DNA of 64,000 nucleotides from Boswellia sacra (GCA_013180625.2 SNVD02014566.1:248001-312000); one strand, 5' to 3'; positions 45,561 to 57,030 are shown, counted from the stretch's first letter. The notes: a model not told the origin generated them from the letters alone. Translations and numbers: made by a program.

Positions 45561-48100
45561 AGCTAGAAATTATCAAAGGAATAGACCATTTTTAAATTTA
45601 ATTACTAAAGAGATCAGACAGTATTTTGTTTTACTCTCATTCCCTTGATATTATCCATTTCTCTTTTAACATGTATCTCAAGATATTTGCATGTTAAATT
45701 AAAAATATGCTATTTATTTAATAAAATTTCATAATTTAAGGGAGTCAAATTCATTTAATAAAAATATATTTCTTAAAATAATAATATTGTATTAAATATT
45801 TGCTGGTTCCATTCTAAGATCAAATGTTAAAATGACCCATAATTAAATTTCGTCACAACAACAAAAATATAAGTACATTTGGTATAATATTACTTGTCAA
45901 GTGAATAGTGTGACAACTTTATAAGTGATGTGTGATTTTAATTTCATATCATATATTATTTGATATGCATGATTATTTTAGCATAAATTTTAGGATATTT
46001 ATACCACTCAAGTTCTATCTATAAAAAAAAAAAAAAAAAAAAAAAAAATCTACGCTCAAGCTACAATATCCTTCAACTATTAGTTGTTCTAACCACAAAT
46101 CTCTGTAGAAAAAAAAAAAAAATCCAAAGATCAAAGTGATAATCCTGCGCATAGGTTTTCTTTTATAGGCTTCAACACTCAACGAGTCTTTAACGTCTTG
46201 CTAAGCAATAACGCAGGATTGTTAATGGCTATTTCCTGGAGAATTTTCAAATCTTTCAGAATCAGTGACATGAGGATTTTCCGAGTTAATTTATGAATAA
46301 AAACTAATTTTAATTAATTCTTAAAAAGAGACAAAACAGAGTTTAAATTGACCAAAATCATCAACTACTGTAAGTCTTTTTCGAAATAGTTTCGGATGCA
46401 CTGGAAAAAGGCTTATAATAATTAATTACTCTTGTAAAGTTAATAGGTGATACAAGTCTAGTCTTCCCATTTGCGCAGACAATAAAGACCACAAGAACCA
46501 TAATCTCATGATAAATTATGAAATCAATGTGATTTATTTATTTAATTCTCTATGCCAAAGCTGCGGCAGCCAACCCTGTTTTGTTTTTTTAATCCAATGA
46601 AGGTAAAATCAATATACGATGAACGCTATATAATTATTTCAATCTCATCCCACGCAGGAAATTCAGGAGCTTTGTTGGGAAAGTGGGACAAGGGAATCAA
46701 GGCGCTGTGCCTGAAAGATCACGCATGGGGCTTGGGAGAGATTGCAACTTGCAAGGGCCTGTTTGTAGAGCACGCGAAGAAGACCCTAATGACAAGATGA
46801 TTAGGTAGAAGCCGGCTGCGAAAATGAAAACGTGATATACTTGGGTCTCGGTTTGAGGGGAGAGGAATGAGACCATCAGTGACCTACGTCAACGCCATTT
46901 AATTCAATTAAGCTGAGTAGCGTGGTGAGAAGACTTACGAGTCAACAGGCACTAAAAGCCATGTTTTTGACGAGACTTTGCGGTGAATTGCATGCCAGCT
47001 CTACAATTTGGCTGTGGAAATGAAAACGTGATACTTGGGTCTCGGTTTGAGGCGAGAGGAATGAGACCACCAGTGACCTACTTCAACTCTATTTAATCCA
47101 AGTAAGCTGAGCAGTTTGGTGAGAAGACTTAAGATTCAACAGTCAGTAAAAGCCACGTTTTTGACGAGACTTTGCATCGGCTTGCATGCCAGCTCTATAA
47201 TTTCCTTTGTCTTTAGTTAGAGACCATTTATTGCTAGTGACAGATGCACATTGTGACTCTAATTTCAATGAAACTTGACATGACACCATTGTAATCCACT
47301 GCCTCTGAAAAGCACTAATATATAGTGAAGTTAAATAACACTCTGTCAATTTTTATCAGTTTTTTAATTATAAATATGTATGTTAATATAAAAATAAAAG
47401 GTACTATTACTAACATTCTTCTTAAATAAAATGCATATAAATTCAATTTAAAGAGCTGATTAGACAACCGAATTTTAGAATTTATTATTTGTTTTTCCAA
47501 AAAAAGGTTAAGATTGATATAAACAAAATGATGATAATATCTCCTTGGGCCCTTTGCTTGCTAACCTTTCCTCCCTAATCAAAATTTATGTCTGAAAGCG
47601 AATGTCATTGTCACTTGGCCTTAACCTAATGATATTTTATAGCCGCACACAGTTTTTTATACTTAACTATTTTTAGGGTTTAAAGCGTATACAAGTATCG
47701 ATTGCCAATTGTGCCTCTTTAACTTTTATTTCAAGCTTTATTGAAGGTCAGTATCGTTTATTTTTTCTCTTGATGTTGGACAATATTTTATCATTTTCGG
47801 ATTCGATCGAACTGTATTTGGAATTTTGTGATGCTATTGAAGGGTATAGATAAACCAAAATGAACAATTTTTAATCTCGTTAATGTCTATTTAAGTTAGA
47901 GCTGTTCACAACACCTGTTACATTAAACCACAATTTATTCAATATATAATATTCAGGAACTGATTTAAATGTGACACACATCATTTTGAGGGGAAATTAT
48001 GGACATTGGAAATAGTTGAGTGTATTACACAATGGTGATAGCAATTAAATTAAAGATGTTCTCCATGATAGTTGCACTTCCACAGATCACATGCACAATG
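45561..48100. repeat. Downstream-type block of gene 3
   Basis: No credible gene. 46000-47520 matches 34090-35900 and 51180-52400. It contains a run of about 28 A (46023-46048) and a tandem duplication (46813-47206). 47690-48000 also matches 52480-52790 and, more weakly, 53560-53690. Confidence 0.5.
46813..47206. repeat. Tandem duplication, two copies of about 197 bp
   Basis: The unit starting GGCTGCGAAAATG at 46813 repeats at 47010 (GGCTGTGGAAATG), and both contain AAAACGTGATA, CTTGGGTCTCGGTTTGAGG and GACGAGACTTTGC. The sister blocks at 35440 and 51820 have only one copy. Confidence 0.8.
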
Positions 48101-48120
48101 GATATATATATATACATACA

Positions 48121-48193
<73 letters not shown>
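48101..48193. repeat. AT/ATAC microsatellite
   Basis: A run of TA dinucleotides interrupted by TACATA. The ORF through it (mostly Tyr-Ile) is an artefact. Confidence 0.9.
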
Positions 48194-48301
48194 TCAAGCT
48201 GCAAATGACAAAATCACATGATGAAAATCTGTAACACAACTCAGTACTACGAAGTACGTGGATACATTCTAATTATAGAAGTATCTAAATCACACAACTT
48301 A

Positions 48302-49666
48302 TCATTTTCCTGGAGGAGTCCAGCCGCCCCACAATCTTTGCGTGGTTTGCAACACGGTGAGTAGTAAGATTACGGTTGCAGCAGTAGTTGCCGTGCCTCT
48401 CCAAATGTCTCTGAAATACACACTCATCAAGGTTGCCTTGGTACGATTCCACCATCTTTCGTGATATTCTTTGAGATCCATGATAAGCTTTTTGTAACAG
48501 GAATCACTTTTTGTAATCTGTATACAGAGTTTGTTAAACATCTGCGATATTGTAGTGTGGTCGCCTACATGATTGGAAATGATTCCCTTTTCAAAGAGCA
48601 AATCCACATCTTTTCTGGTGTTAATCAGGCAGTCGATCAGATCAATATAGTTGCAAATATGTGTTTCCGACGGATAACAACACTGCTCCAAGGCCATCAG
48701 ATTACGCATCAAACATTCCGTAGAGTCTTCTATTGTAATGCGTGGTATCTGTAGCTCTAATCCCCTAAAGATCGAGATGCGTCCCTTCCCCTTTTGAAAT
48801 TTTATGTCGAGCAAGCGTAAGCGATTATCGGATTTAGGGATAGCCGCAGGCCTAAACTTCACTCCCGACTCGTCCAGCATCGCTGCAAAAGGCAAATCTT
48901 GGATTGTCCCTTCTTCGATGTCGGTGGAGGCTTCTTTGGTGGTCGCTTGATTTGATGGCTCTGGTTTTGGACGGAATTCCACCATGGCACATCTTCTCAT
49001 ATCGAGAAAATGTTTCAAGTTTTTTTCAATCTCAACGAGATTTCCTGCAGGCTTGTAATCATAGCCGAAAAATTTGCAAGAAAGATCAAGGAAGGGAGGA
49101 GATATTCCTCCAGTGGGTTTCTGAAAGGCTAACATATACAAGGTCCTTAGGACAAAGTATGGAAGCTGATTTTCAAGTAATTGCAAGTCCAGCCTTATAG
49201 CATTTGTTAGCCACTGTTGATGTAGCAAAAAGTCGCTCTCATATTCATTTCTATGCTCGTTCCTTAAAAAGAGTTCGATGATGAATACTGCGTCATACAG
49301 AATCATCTCTATGAACTCTTCACTCGAAAGCTCAAATATTGCCTCTGAATAACAATTGCGGATACCTTGTTCGTTTTCCTTGACAAAAGTTTTGAGTTTC
49401 TCAAATTTTTTCTTATCGATTCGATTGAGAAATTCATCTCGATATCTTTCCTTTTGCTTTTGCATATCCAACAAATCATTTTTGTCACGGTGAAAAGGAC
49501 CGATTGAAATTATCTGAGGAGTGTAAGCCTCCTCGTTTATTTTACGAAGTTTTTTAGGGACCCTATAAATACAACACTCACGAGCAGGTTCGTGCAATAT
49601 TTTTTCATAATGATGAACACATTTGTTTTCGTCATCAGAAGCACTTCCTGAGCCATTCAATACCAT
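48302..49666 (-). CDS. DUF247/UPF0481 protein, gene 3
   Basis: An intact 454-residue DUF247 protein with an ATG start at 49666-49664. Motifs in order are ECCIYRVPKKLR (about residue 35), YTPQIISIGPFHRD, MILYDAVFIIELFLRN, LDLQLLENQLPYFVL, MLDESGVKFRP, LQIPRITIEDSTECLMRNLM, THICNYIDLIDCLINTRKDV, WWNRTKATLMSVYFRDIWRG and a C-terminal membrane helix (TAATVILLLTVLQTTQ) followed by GGWTPPGK. An acidic, Thr-rich insert (ATTKEASTDIEEGT) precedes the LDESGVKF motif and is absent from genes 1 and 4. Length fits the family. This is the best candidate for a working gene in the window. Family roles are mostly unknown; grass S and Z self-incompatibility loci contain DUF247 genes. Confidence 0.92.
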   Translation of the reverse strand: MVLNGSGSASDDENKCVHHYEKILHEPARECCIYRVPKKLRKINEEAYTPQIISIGPFHRDKNDLLDMQKQKERYRDEFLNRIDKKKFEKLKTFVKENEQGIRNCYSEAIFELSSEEFIEMILYDAVFIIELFLRNEHRNEYESDFLLHQQWLTNAIRLDLQLLENQLPYFVLRTLYMLAFQKPTGGISPPFLDLSCKFFGYDYKPAGNLVEIEKNLKHFLDMRRCAMVEFRPKPEPSNQATTKEASTDIEEGTIQDLPFAAMLDESGVKFRPAAIPKSDNRLRLLDIKFQKGKGRISIFRGLELQIPRITIEDSTECLMRNLMALEQCCYPSETHICNYIDLIDCLINTRKDVDLLFEKGIISNHVGDHTTISQMFNKLCIQITKSDSCYKKLIMDLKEYHERWWNRTKATLMSVYFRDIWRGTATTAATVILLLTVLQTTQRLWGGWTPPGK

Positions 49667-49745
49667 TATAAACTTTTTCTTTCTTTCGGTCGGGGCCGCT
49701 TTCCTTTCTTGTAGAAGATTCTGAGCTTTAACGTCGTAGTCCTGG
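49667..49745 (-). promoter_or_regulatory. Leader of gene 3 with conserved splice-acceptor-like site
   Basis: On the minus strand TTTGCCACCAG ends at 49742, preceded by a T-rich run (49772-49785). Genes 1 and 4 have the same sequence at the same distance class, which supports a 5' UTR intron ending here. About 75 bp of leader follow before the ATG. Confidence 0.5.
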
Positions 49746-50742
49746 TGGCAAACAGACTATTATCACCAACAAAAAAAAAAAATAATAATCAGCCTTCAAA
49801 ATAAATGACAAGTTTTTTTATTATTATTACGCCGGTGTGTAGTTCTATGTTGGATCTTAAGTATCGAGTGATGATTTTCAAATTTGTTGAAGAGGTTTAC
49901 TATTAATACTTGATCAGCTTTCAAGATGTGTTCAAAAGTGAGTGAAGCAAAAGAAAAGACAAAACAAGCTGAAATATGGCTAAGTTTAGTAATTTGAATG
50001 ATATTTATCTAAGCAGCAGTTTGAGTTCAATCTTATAAAGTCGATTCAGAGAATCCAAACAATTCTCTGTGAAGGATTTATGCATGCGTCGTCTATACCA
50101 TCATGAGTTCCATAAAGAAATGATCACATCACACACATGCTTTATCATATAATCACTAAGAAACGAAACGAAACGCTCTATATACAAAGTAAAATACATA
50201 ATAGAACTGCAAGAAAACTGACCTCAACTGAGTGGCAGCTGAGCCGTTGAAGATGCTTAAAAACTCAAGCAAAAAGGAAGAGTATAATAAAGCAGTAGTT
50301 AGCCAAGAAAAGCTGAAGTTTCGGCTGGAAGGCAATAGTTATATTTTTTTGTCTCTTGTACATGTGTTGTGCTTCAACTCATGCACGCTCATGAATATAT
50401 AAAGGCCCTGGTCTGGCCGTCAGGTCCTCGTCTTCGTTGACCGACAGTGATTAGTAATAAATTATTTTCTCTTTCTAATAAGTTGACCGATAATAAATTG
50501 TTTTCTCTTTCTAATAATATTTCAACATCTATCAACCCTAGATTTGTCGTCTTCCGGCCAAAGCAGACCCCACACAAATTTCTATTTGGTCCACTTAAAA
50601 GCAATAAGTTCGCAACTTTATTTATTTATTTATTTTATTGTAACATTATAACTTCTTCGTCTATCGAGCCCTCTCTCTACGATATTACTGCAACAGAAGA
50701 GAGACCTCTATTTATGAGATTCCAGTACAGTTATGCGATACC
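49746..50742 (-). other. Upstream region of gene 3
   Basis: The probable leader intron and promoter region, with no other gene. About 50280-50610 matches the repeated block at 3080-3400, 22900-23450, 40690-40980 and 42255-42610. A donor-like GAG|GTCAGT on the minus strand is at about 50220-50225, so a leader exon between about 50225 and 50370 is plausible. Confidence 0.4.
50393..50405. promoter_or_regulatory. Candidate TATA box
   Basis: TATATAAAGG on the plus strand; on the minus strand it reads CCTTTATATA. It lies about 25-30 bp before the start of the conserved leader-like block on the minus strand (gene 3 direction). The orientation is ambiguous because the plus-strand reading is the better TATA match. 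Related copies have CTATATATG (40784-40792) or decayed forms. Confidence 0.35.
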
Positions 50743-50846
50743 GTAAAAATTAAAATTATATAAAAATTATAAATAAAGGTTATAGAAATTATAATTATAA
50801 TTTCTATAACCTTTATTTATAATTTTTATATAATTTTAATTTTTAC
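50743..50846. repeat. Perfect 104-bp palindrome
   Basis: Two 52-bp arms are exact reverse complements with no spacer (centre between 50794 and 50795). The sequence is AT-rich but includes AAAGGTTATAG/CTATAACCTTT, so this is not mere TA repetition. It may be the core of a palindromic MITE; weakly similar outer sequences (GATACC and GGTACA) extend it a little. Confidence 0.95.
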
Positions 50847-51123
50847 TGTACCGTACAATATCTTATTATAATAAAATTCTCTATTTATTTGTTTTCTTCT
50901 ACCATTATAACTTCTTTGTATATCAAGCTCTCTCACCATAATATAACTGTAACAGAAGATGGACCACATTTTCTGATCGATTGAAAGAAAAAAAAAAACT
51001 TTAGCGTTGTATATAACAGTTAAAGAACAAAACAAAGTAGCATACAATTATCACTTATTGTATGGATACATATTAAATATATCTGTAACAGAAGATGCAC
51101 TTATGCGTAATTTTAATTTCATT

Positions 51124-51167
<44 letters not shown>

Positions 51168-52800
51168 TAGGATATATAATTTTGAAATAAGTTTCAAAAT
51201 ATTTATCACTATTCTATTTCTATAAAATAAAAATACTTCTCTCAAATTTCATTATCTTTCAAGTTGTTCTAACCACAAATTTCGGTAGAAAAAAAATTCC
51301 GAAGATCAAAATGATAATTCTGCACATAGGTTTTCTTTTATAGGCTTCAAAATTCAACGACTCTTTAATTTCTTGCTAAGCAATAACGTAGAATTGTTAA
51401 TTGCTATTTGCTGGAGAATTTTCAAATCTTTTCAGAGTGAGTGATATGAGATTTTCCGAGTTAATTTATCAAAAAAATAATTTTAAATAATGCTTAGAAA
51501 AAAGAAACAACAGTTTATATCGAGAGTCATCAACTACTGACATAGTTGAAAAATGCTTGTTTGACATTTTTTTCGATGCACTTGAAAAAGGCTTATAATA
51601 ATTAACTCCTCTTCCAGTCCTTTCCTCTGCTGTTCTCCCCATCTGATCTGAGTGCCTATCTTCTTCTATGTAATTGATTTGAGCTATGAGATATGGGCCT
51701 ATTTCTTGTTCAAGCGCGTTTAGTTTATACTTGGTTCAAGTCATACGAAAACAATCCATGGGCTGTTGTAGAAGCACACGAAGAAGACGCTGATGACAAT
51801 TAGGCAGTAGCTGGGTTTGAAAAGTGAAAACGTGATACTCGCGTCTTGCTTTCGAGAGACAAGATCAGATTATCAGTGACCTACGTCAACTCCATTTAAT
51901 TAATCTAAGTTGAGTAGTGCGGTCACAAGACTTGAGAGCCAGTCAACTGGCAGTAAAAGCCACGTTTTCAATAAGACTTTGCACAGTTGCATTCGAACTC
52001 CACAATTTCTTTTGTCTGTACTTAGAGACCATCTATTGCTAGTGACAGGAACACATCTTGACTCTAATTTTGTTAAAACTTGAATCATTGTTATGAACTT
52101 CTTATGAAAAGCACAAATATATAGTGAAATATTAAATAACACTCACTCAATTATTATTATTTTTAAATTATAGATATATGTTAAAACAAAAATAAAAAGC
52201 ACTATTACTAACATTCATCGTAAATAAAAAATTAAAACCTACCCAATAATTTATGCATAAAAATTCGATTGAAAGAGTTGGCTAGACAACCGAATTTTAG
52301 CTTTTTTTTTTTCCGAAAAAAGTTAAGATCAATGTAAATAAAATGATGATAATATACCGTTGGCCCTATGATTACCTACCTTACCTCGGTTATCCAAATT
52401 TATGTGAAAGTGAATACCTTTATCTTTTTGCCTTAACCTAATGGCCTGCACCCGATGCATTGTAGTTTTCCCGATATAAGTGTCGATTGCCAATTGTACA
52501 TGCCACTTTAGCTTTGTTTCAAGCTTTATTGGAGTTCAGTTTCCTTTATTTTTCTTAATGTACGACAATATTATATCATTTTCAAGTTTGATCCAGCTGC
52601 ATTTTGAATTTTGTAATGCTATTGAAGAGTAGAGATAAACAAACATAAATGTATTGTTAATCTCATTAATGTCAGTTTAACTCAGAGCTGTTCACAATAG
52701 CTGTTAGATTAAACCATAATTTATTCTATAGCATTGTGGAACAGATTTAAATGTCTTACACATCATTTTAAGAGGAAATTAAGGATATAGGAAAGGGTTG
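50847..52800. repeat. Downstream-type block of gene 4, first copy
   Basis: 51180-52400 matches 34090-35900 and 46000-47520. A (TA)n microsatellite is at 51127-51163. No gene is seen. Confidence 0.55.
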
Positions 52801-54275
52801 AGTATATTACACAATGTATTTGAAAAAGTTTAATTAAAAAAATTAGTGCATTCCTTTTTGTAACCAAACACAACCAAACACAGTAATCTGATTTCAATAG
52901 AAATTAAGCATAAGATTACTAAGACTAACTAAACACCATAATATTCTTTCCTATATATCAAATTTCTATCTTTTACATTCTCCAAAATATGAACCCTATT
53001 TTCAAAATTTCTACTCTTTATACCAAACGATCCCTTAATGTAATAATTATATCCCATTTTCTGATTAATAGAAAAAATAAAGAAAAAATATAAATTTAGC
53101 AGCACCGCTTATGACGATACGAGAGCAAAACAATTAAAATAGACAATAATTCTCACTTATTATATATATATATTGCCTATATTGCCGCTCCATAAAGTCC
53201 CACTTCATCTGTTTACTCAGTGTAGAGTCGGATGAGAAACTATGAATGACGAATTCAAGATTACATCACCGAAGCCATTTTCAATTAATAAACAACCCTA
53301 ATGGTGGACCAAGATAGGCAACCACCAAATTTTATCATTCATTGATTTTTCTCTTAAAAAAAGCTAAGACTAAAATATAAGTAAGAATTAAGATGATGAT
53401 GTCTACCTAACTGTATCCGTGGCATCTATTAATTGCACTTTGTTACTTTGGTGATTCAAATTTACGAAAGAGAGTGAATGTCGTTATCTCTTTGTCGTAT
53501 CCCAATGCCGATACTTTGCAGCAGCACATAAGAGCTTTTAGAATCTATTTTTGTTTATGATTCAGAGTTTCTCTAATTATCAATTGGGAATGGGGGCTGT
53601 TTAATTATAATTCATCGAAGATTAATGGAGGTCAACGGAATTTTTTCTCTTTATGTACAACGATATTATTCTATGAACAAAATATAATCAAGTCTGTGGG
53701 AGAGAGAGATTTTTTTTTTTGTTTTTTGATCAAGTCTGGTACATTATTTTCTAGTTAAAAGACGTTGTAATGTCATCGAAACTTTAGAGATATAAATCAA
53801 AGTGAACGAAACGCCAATTAATTAATTTATTAAACTAATTAATGTCGTTTAACTCGAAGTTGTCCACAACAGCCGTTGTATGAAAACACATTACCTGGAT
53901 ATTGAAAATAGCTGAGCATAGCATACAATAGACACATTATACAAGCTACAAATGCCAAATCACATGATTAAAATCGATAACAGCTCAGCGTAGTAGAAGG
54001 TACGTACTTAGATCCATTCTAATAATAGAAGCATTGTGATCAACACCTAAAACTTCTACCTTCATTATCTCTACTCCTATTCTCCCCCGTCTGAGGTTTT
54101 TTTTTTTTAATTATTTTAGCTTTTCGTCTTCTATAAATTTAATGGTTTTGGGCTGTAGTTGTGGCGCGCTTTAATTGGAAATGCAACTGGTTTTGAGAGG
54201 AAATTAAATTAGAGATGATATATATACTGCATATTAATAGTTGAACTGGAACAAATCAACAAGGCAAGGGATACT
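52801..54275. other. Intergenic, 3' of gene 4
   Basis: About 52830-53040 may be a MITE (outer GTTTGGT-type sequences in inverted arrangement, borders unclear). 53200-53300 resembles the 3680-3790 block. 53560-53690 resembles 47690-47800. 54140-54290 is a decayed copy of the DNA at 16555-16840 that holds the small secreted-like ORF. No gene is supported. Confidence 0.45.
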
Positions 54276-55491
54276 TTATTCAAGCTGAAGCTTTACAAAA
54301 GGAACATCATAGGATAAATTCAAATAGCTAAAAATAAATAAACTCAGTGTACTCTGCACGGTTTGCAACACAGTGAGCAGTAAGATTATCGTGGCAGCAA
54401 CAGTTCCCGTGCCTCTCCAAATATCTCTGAAATACACACTAACCAAGGTTGCCTTGGTACGATTCCACCATTTGCCGTGGTAATCTTTCAGCTCTTTTCT
54501 GATCCCTTGGTAACACGACTTACTTAACATAATCTGCAGACAAAGTCCGTTAAACATCTTTGATATTGCTTCATGGTTGCCCACTTGATTGGAAATAATT
54601 TCCTTTTCAACAAGCAAATCCACATCTTCTTTAGTGTTGATTAGAGAATCAATCAGATCAATATAGTTGCAAAGATGTGTTTCGGATGGATAATGGCACT
54701 GCTCCAAGGCCATCATATTACGAATCAAACACTCCGTACTGTCGTCTATCACAATGGGTGGAATCTGTAGCTTATCTGATACGTTACCTTTAAACAGCTG
54801 CATACATGTTGATCTCTTTCTACATTGAAATTTTATGTCAAGTAAGCCCTGAGCACCAAGAGAGATATCCCTGCGCTCAAACTTCACTTCGGACTCATCC
54901 AGCTTGACTGCACTTGGCAAATCTCCGGTGCTCCCTGTTTCTGCATGTGGACGGACTTTCACAATACAATTTCTTCTCAAATCCACAAAATGTTTAAAAT
55001 TTTTTTCGTCAGGTTTTCCCCAAAACATGTGATTAGACTCATCATAACCAAAAAATTTGTAACAAAGAGAGAACGAAGATACTTCTCCAGGTCTGCCAAA
55101 AGCTATCGTGTATAATTCATTCAGGACAAAGTACGGAAGTTGATTCTCAATCAATTGCAAGTCCAGCTTTAGAGCATTTTTTCGCCACAGTTGATCGAGC
55201 AAAAAATCGGATCCATATGAATCACCACTCCGGTAATTCCTCAAGAAGAGTTCAATAATGAATATAGCATCATACAGAATCATCCCTGTGAAATCTTTAC
55301 TTGAAAGCTCAGATTCCTCTTCATAACAACTACGGATACTTTGCTCGTTTGTTTTAACAAAGGTCTTAAGGTTCTTAGGATCACATTCTTTAATTCTTTT
55401 TAAAAATCTATTGTAATATCTTATCTTTTGCTTTCGCATGTCGGCCAATTTTTCATTACGATAATGAAAAGGACCGATTGAAACTAATTGA

Positions 55492-55928
55492 TGTTGGAAT
55501 CAATCTCTCCCATGTGAAGGGAGGTGAAGATAAGTAAGGATTAGGTGAAGGTAGGTGGCCAACCTTCCACCTAATATTAGGTTACCAATATCCCACCTAA
55601 CATGTTGACATTTGATGCAGAACTCCTCCTATAAATTGAGGAAGTTCTGCAGAGTTTAATGCACTCCAAGAGGGAGCCAGGAGAGCTCCAGCAGGGAGTC
55701 AGAAGAGCTCCAGGAGAGAGCCAGGAGAGCTCCATGTATCAGAGGGTGAGGATTCCAGAGAGAATCTGATTCAGAACCAAGAGAGTTCTGAGAGTGTGAG
55801 AGAGCCAGGAGAGCTCTAGGATTAGTTTAGGGGAGTTTTTGTGTAAATCTTGTAATATCAATTTTCTTTGTTAATACAAGTTAATTTTCTTCCAAAATCT
55901 GTTCTGAGTTTGCATCGTATCTCCAATA
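55492..55928. mobile_element. Solo LTR in gene 4 (437 bp)
   Basis: Begins TGTTGGA and ends TCCAATA, close to the TGTTGGA/TCCAACA pair of many Copia LTRs, with the last CA changed to TA. A perfect target duplication ATTGA lies at 55487-55491 and 55929-55933. The uninterrupted coding sequence in gene 1 (about 18125) is the empty site. It contains a CTATAAATTG TATA-like box (about 55629) and a purine-rich repeat array. Confidence 0.85.
55670..55820 (+). repeat. GAGCCAGGAGAGCTCC repeat array in the solo LTR
   Basis: At least four variants of GAG(C/T)CAG(G/A)AGAGCTC(C/T), spaced about 20 bp apart at first and then further apart, lie downstream of the LTR TATA-like box. This is probably part of the LTR's transcribed R/U5 region. 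Confidence 0.75.
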
Positions 55929-56142
55929 ATTGAGGGGTGTAAACTTTCTCATTTTGTTCACGAAGTCTTTTAGGAACCCTGTAAATACAACACTCAAGAG
56001 CAGGTACCAATTTTTCTTCGGGTACCGGATTTTCTCGATCGATATCTATTACGTACTCATGATGCTTTCCCCAGGGGAACATCTGTTGATACTTATCAAA
56101 CAGAAAGCCTTTGCTATTATATACTTCTCCGCTCTCTCTCAT

Positions 56143-56625
56143 AAGACTCGTGTAGTCCACCCCAAAAAGAGCGCCACTTTTAGCAGGAAGTGACTTGGTT
56201 GGACGCGATAAGCAGATTTATTGATTGCTCAAAAGAGCCGTATCTAGCTAAAGGAAGAAGGCTTCCTGAACAATTTGTTGCTCATAAGTTTAACCTTATT
56301 CTTCACAGTGGATTTCCTTTTTTTAATCTTTGAAATTTCTTAAATGGAACTGCAGAGTACTGGTAGCAAACACACCATCGATTAACAACAATAATAAAAC
56401 ACAATCAACTTTCAGAATTAATTTAAGGAAGTTCAGAGTGAGTCAAGCCAGATAATAAGAAATTAAAAATAGAAAATGCTGATCTTAGTACTTCGAATTG
56501 TTTTTATCTAAACTAGACTTTGATTTTAATCTGTCCACGTTGACACATAATATGCACGCATTTACCTAGCTGGCGCCAATTAATTTGTGAGAAAAAGATA
56601 CAAGAAAAATAACTGTGTTTTTTCC
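56143..56625 (-). promoter_or_regulatory. Leader and upstream region of gene 4
   Basis: The minus-strand acceptor-like TTTGCTACCAG ends at 56360, as in genes 1 and 3. The region matches the orphan leader at 30936-31280. The block is cut at 56625 by the CACTA element and resumes at 61473, so the distal promoter of gene 4 was moved about 4.8 kb away. Confidence 0.45.
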
Positions 56626-56639
56626 CACTACTAAAAAAA

Positions 56640-56785
56640 TAGACTTTTACTGCAGTCATTTACGGCGGGCATTTGAAAATGCGGTAAAAGATTAAAATCT
56701 GCGGCGGGCGGTTACGCCCGAAGTAAAAGGTATTACATCAACGGCGGTTTTTAAAGAACCGCAGTAGAAGCTAATCACAAAACTC
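56640..56785. repeat. CACTA left subterminal repeats
   Basis: Short modules such as TTTACGGCGGGC, ATGCGGTAAAAG, CGGCGGGCGG and ACGGCGGTTTTT in both orientations. They are the same units as the right end. In CACTA elements such repeats bind the TnpA-type protein. Confidence 0.8.
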
Positions 56786-57030
56786 ATTTTCTTCCTCATT
56801 TTCTCTATCCCTATCGTGTTCTGCTCCTAGCTCTCTACTCTCCATCTCTAATTTCCCAATCTCTCTATCTCTGTCTCTACATCCCTAATTTCCCAATCTC
56901 TCTCTAGCTCTCTCCATCTCTTCTCCTCAAGCCCTTCTATCTCTAAATCCCTAATTTCCCAATCTCGTCTCCATCTCTCTCTTCCATTCAATCTGTAGCC
57001 AAGCTGGAGAAGCTGTGCACAAGGTGGTGA
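56785..57030 (+). repeat. CT-rich segment with CCCTAATTTCCCAATCTC repeats
   Basis: A pyrimidine-rich stretch with three to four partial repeats (about 56850, 56882 and 56952). It lies just 5' of the NAA10 fragment and may be its captured 5' UTR or promoter-proximal DNA. Confidence 0.5.

Larger units (their letters stand above)
54276..56142 (-). pseudogene. DUF247/UPF0481 gene 4, disrupted by a solo LTR
   Basis: The two coding parts are 54276-55491 and 55934-56142 on the minus strand. Removing the 437-bp solo LTR and one 5-bp target copy leaves 1425 bp in one open frame, 474 residues from the ATG at 56142-56140. No other stop or shift is seen. Motifs are ECCIYRVPKRLR, VSIGPFHYRNEKLADM, LDLQLIENQLPYFVL, VKLDESEVKFERRD, IPPIVIDDSTECLIRNMMAL, THLCNYIDLIDSLINTKEDV, WWNRTKATLVSVYFRDIWRG and the membrane helix GTVAATIILLLTVLQTV. 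The tail differs from the GGWTP ending of genes 1 and 3. The break falls between the VPKRLR and SIGPFHY motifs, so a truncated product would lack the conserved core unless the LTR is spliced out. It is closest to gene 1. Confidence 0.88.

Noticed and set aside
48020..48208. 62-aa ORF
   Set aside because: It is mostly Tyr-Ile from a TA microsatellite.
56140..56160. GTG start at 56160 for gene 4
   Set aside because: Plant nuclear genes use ATG. The first in-frame ATG is at 56142-56140.
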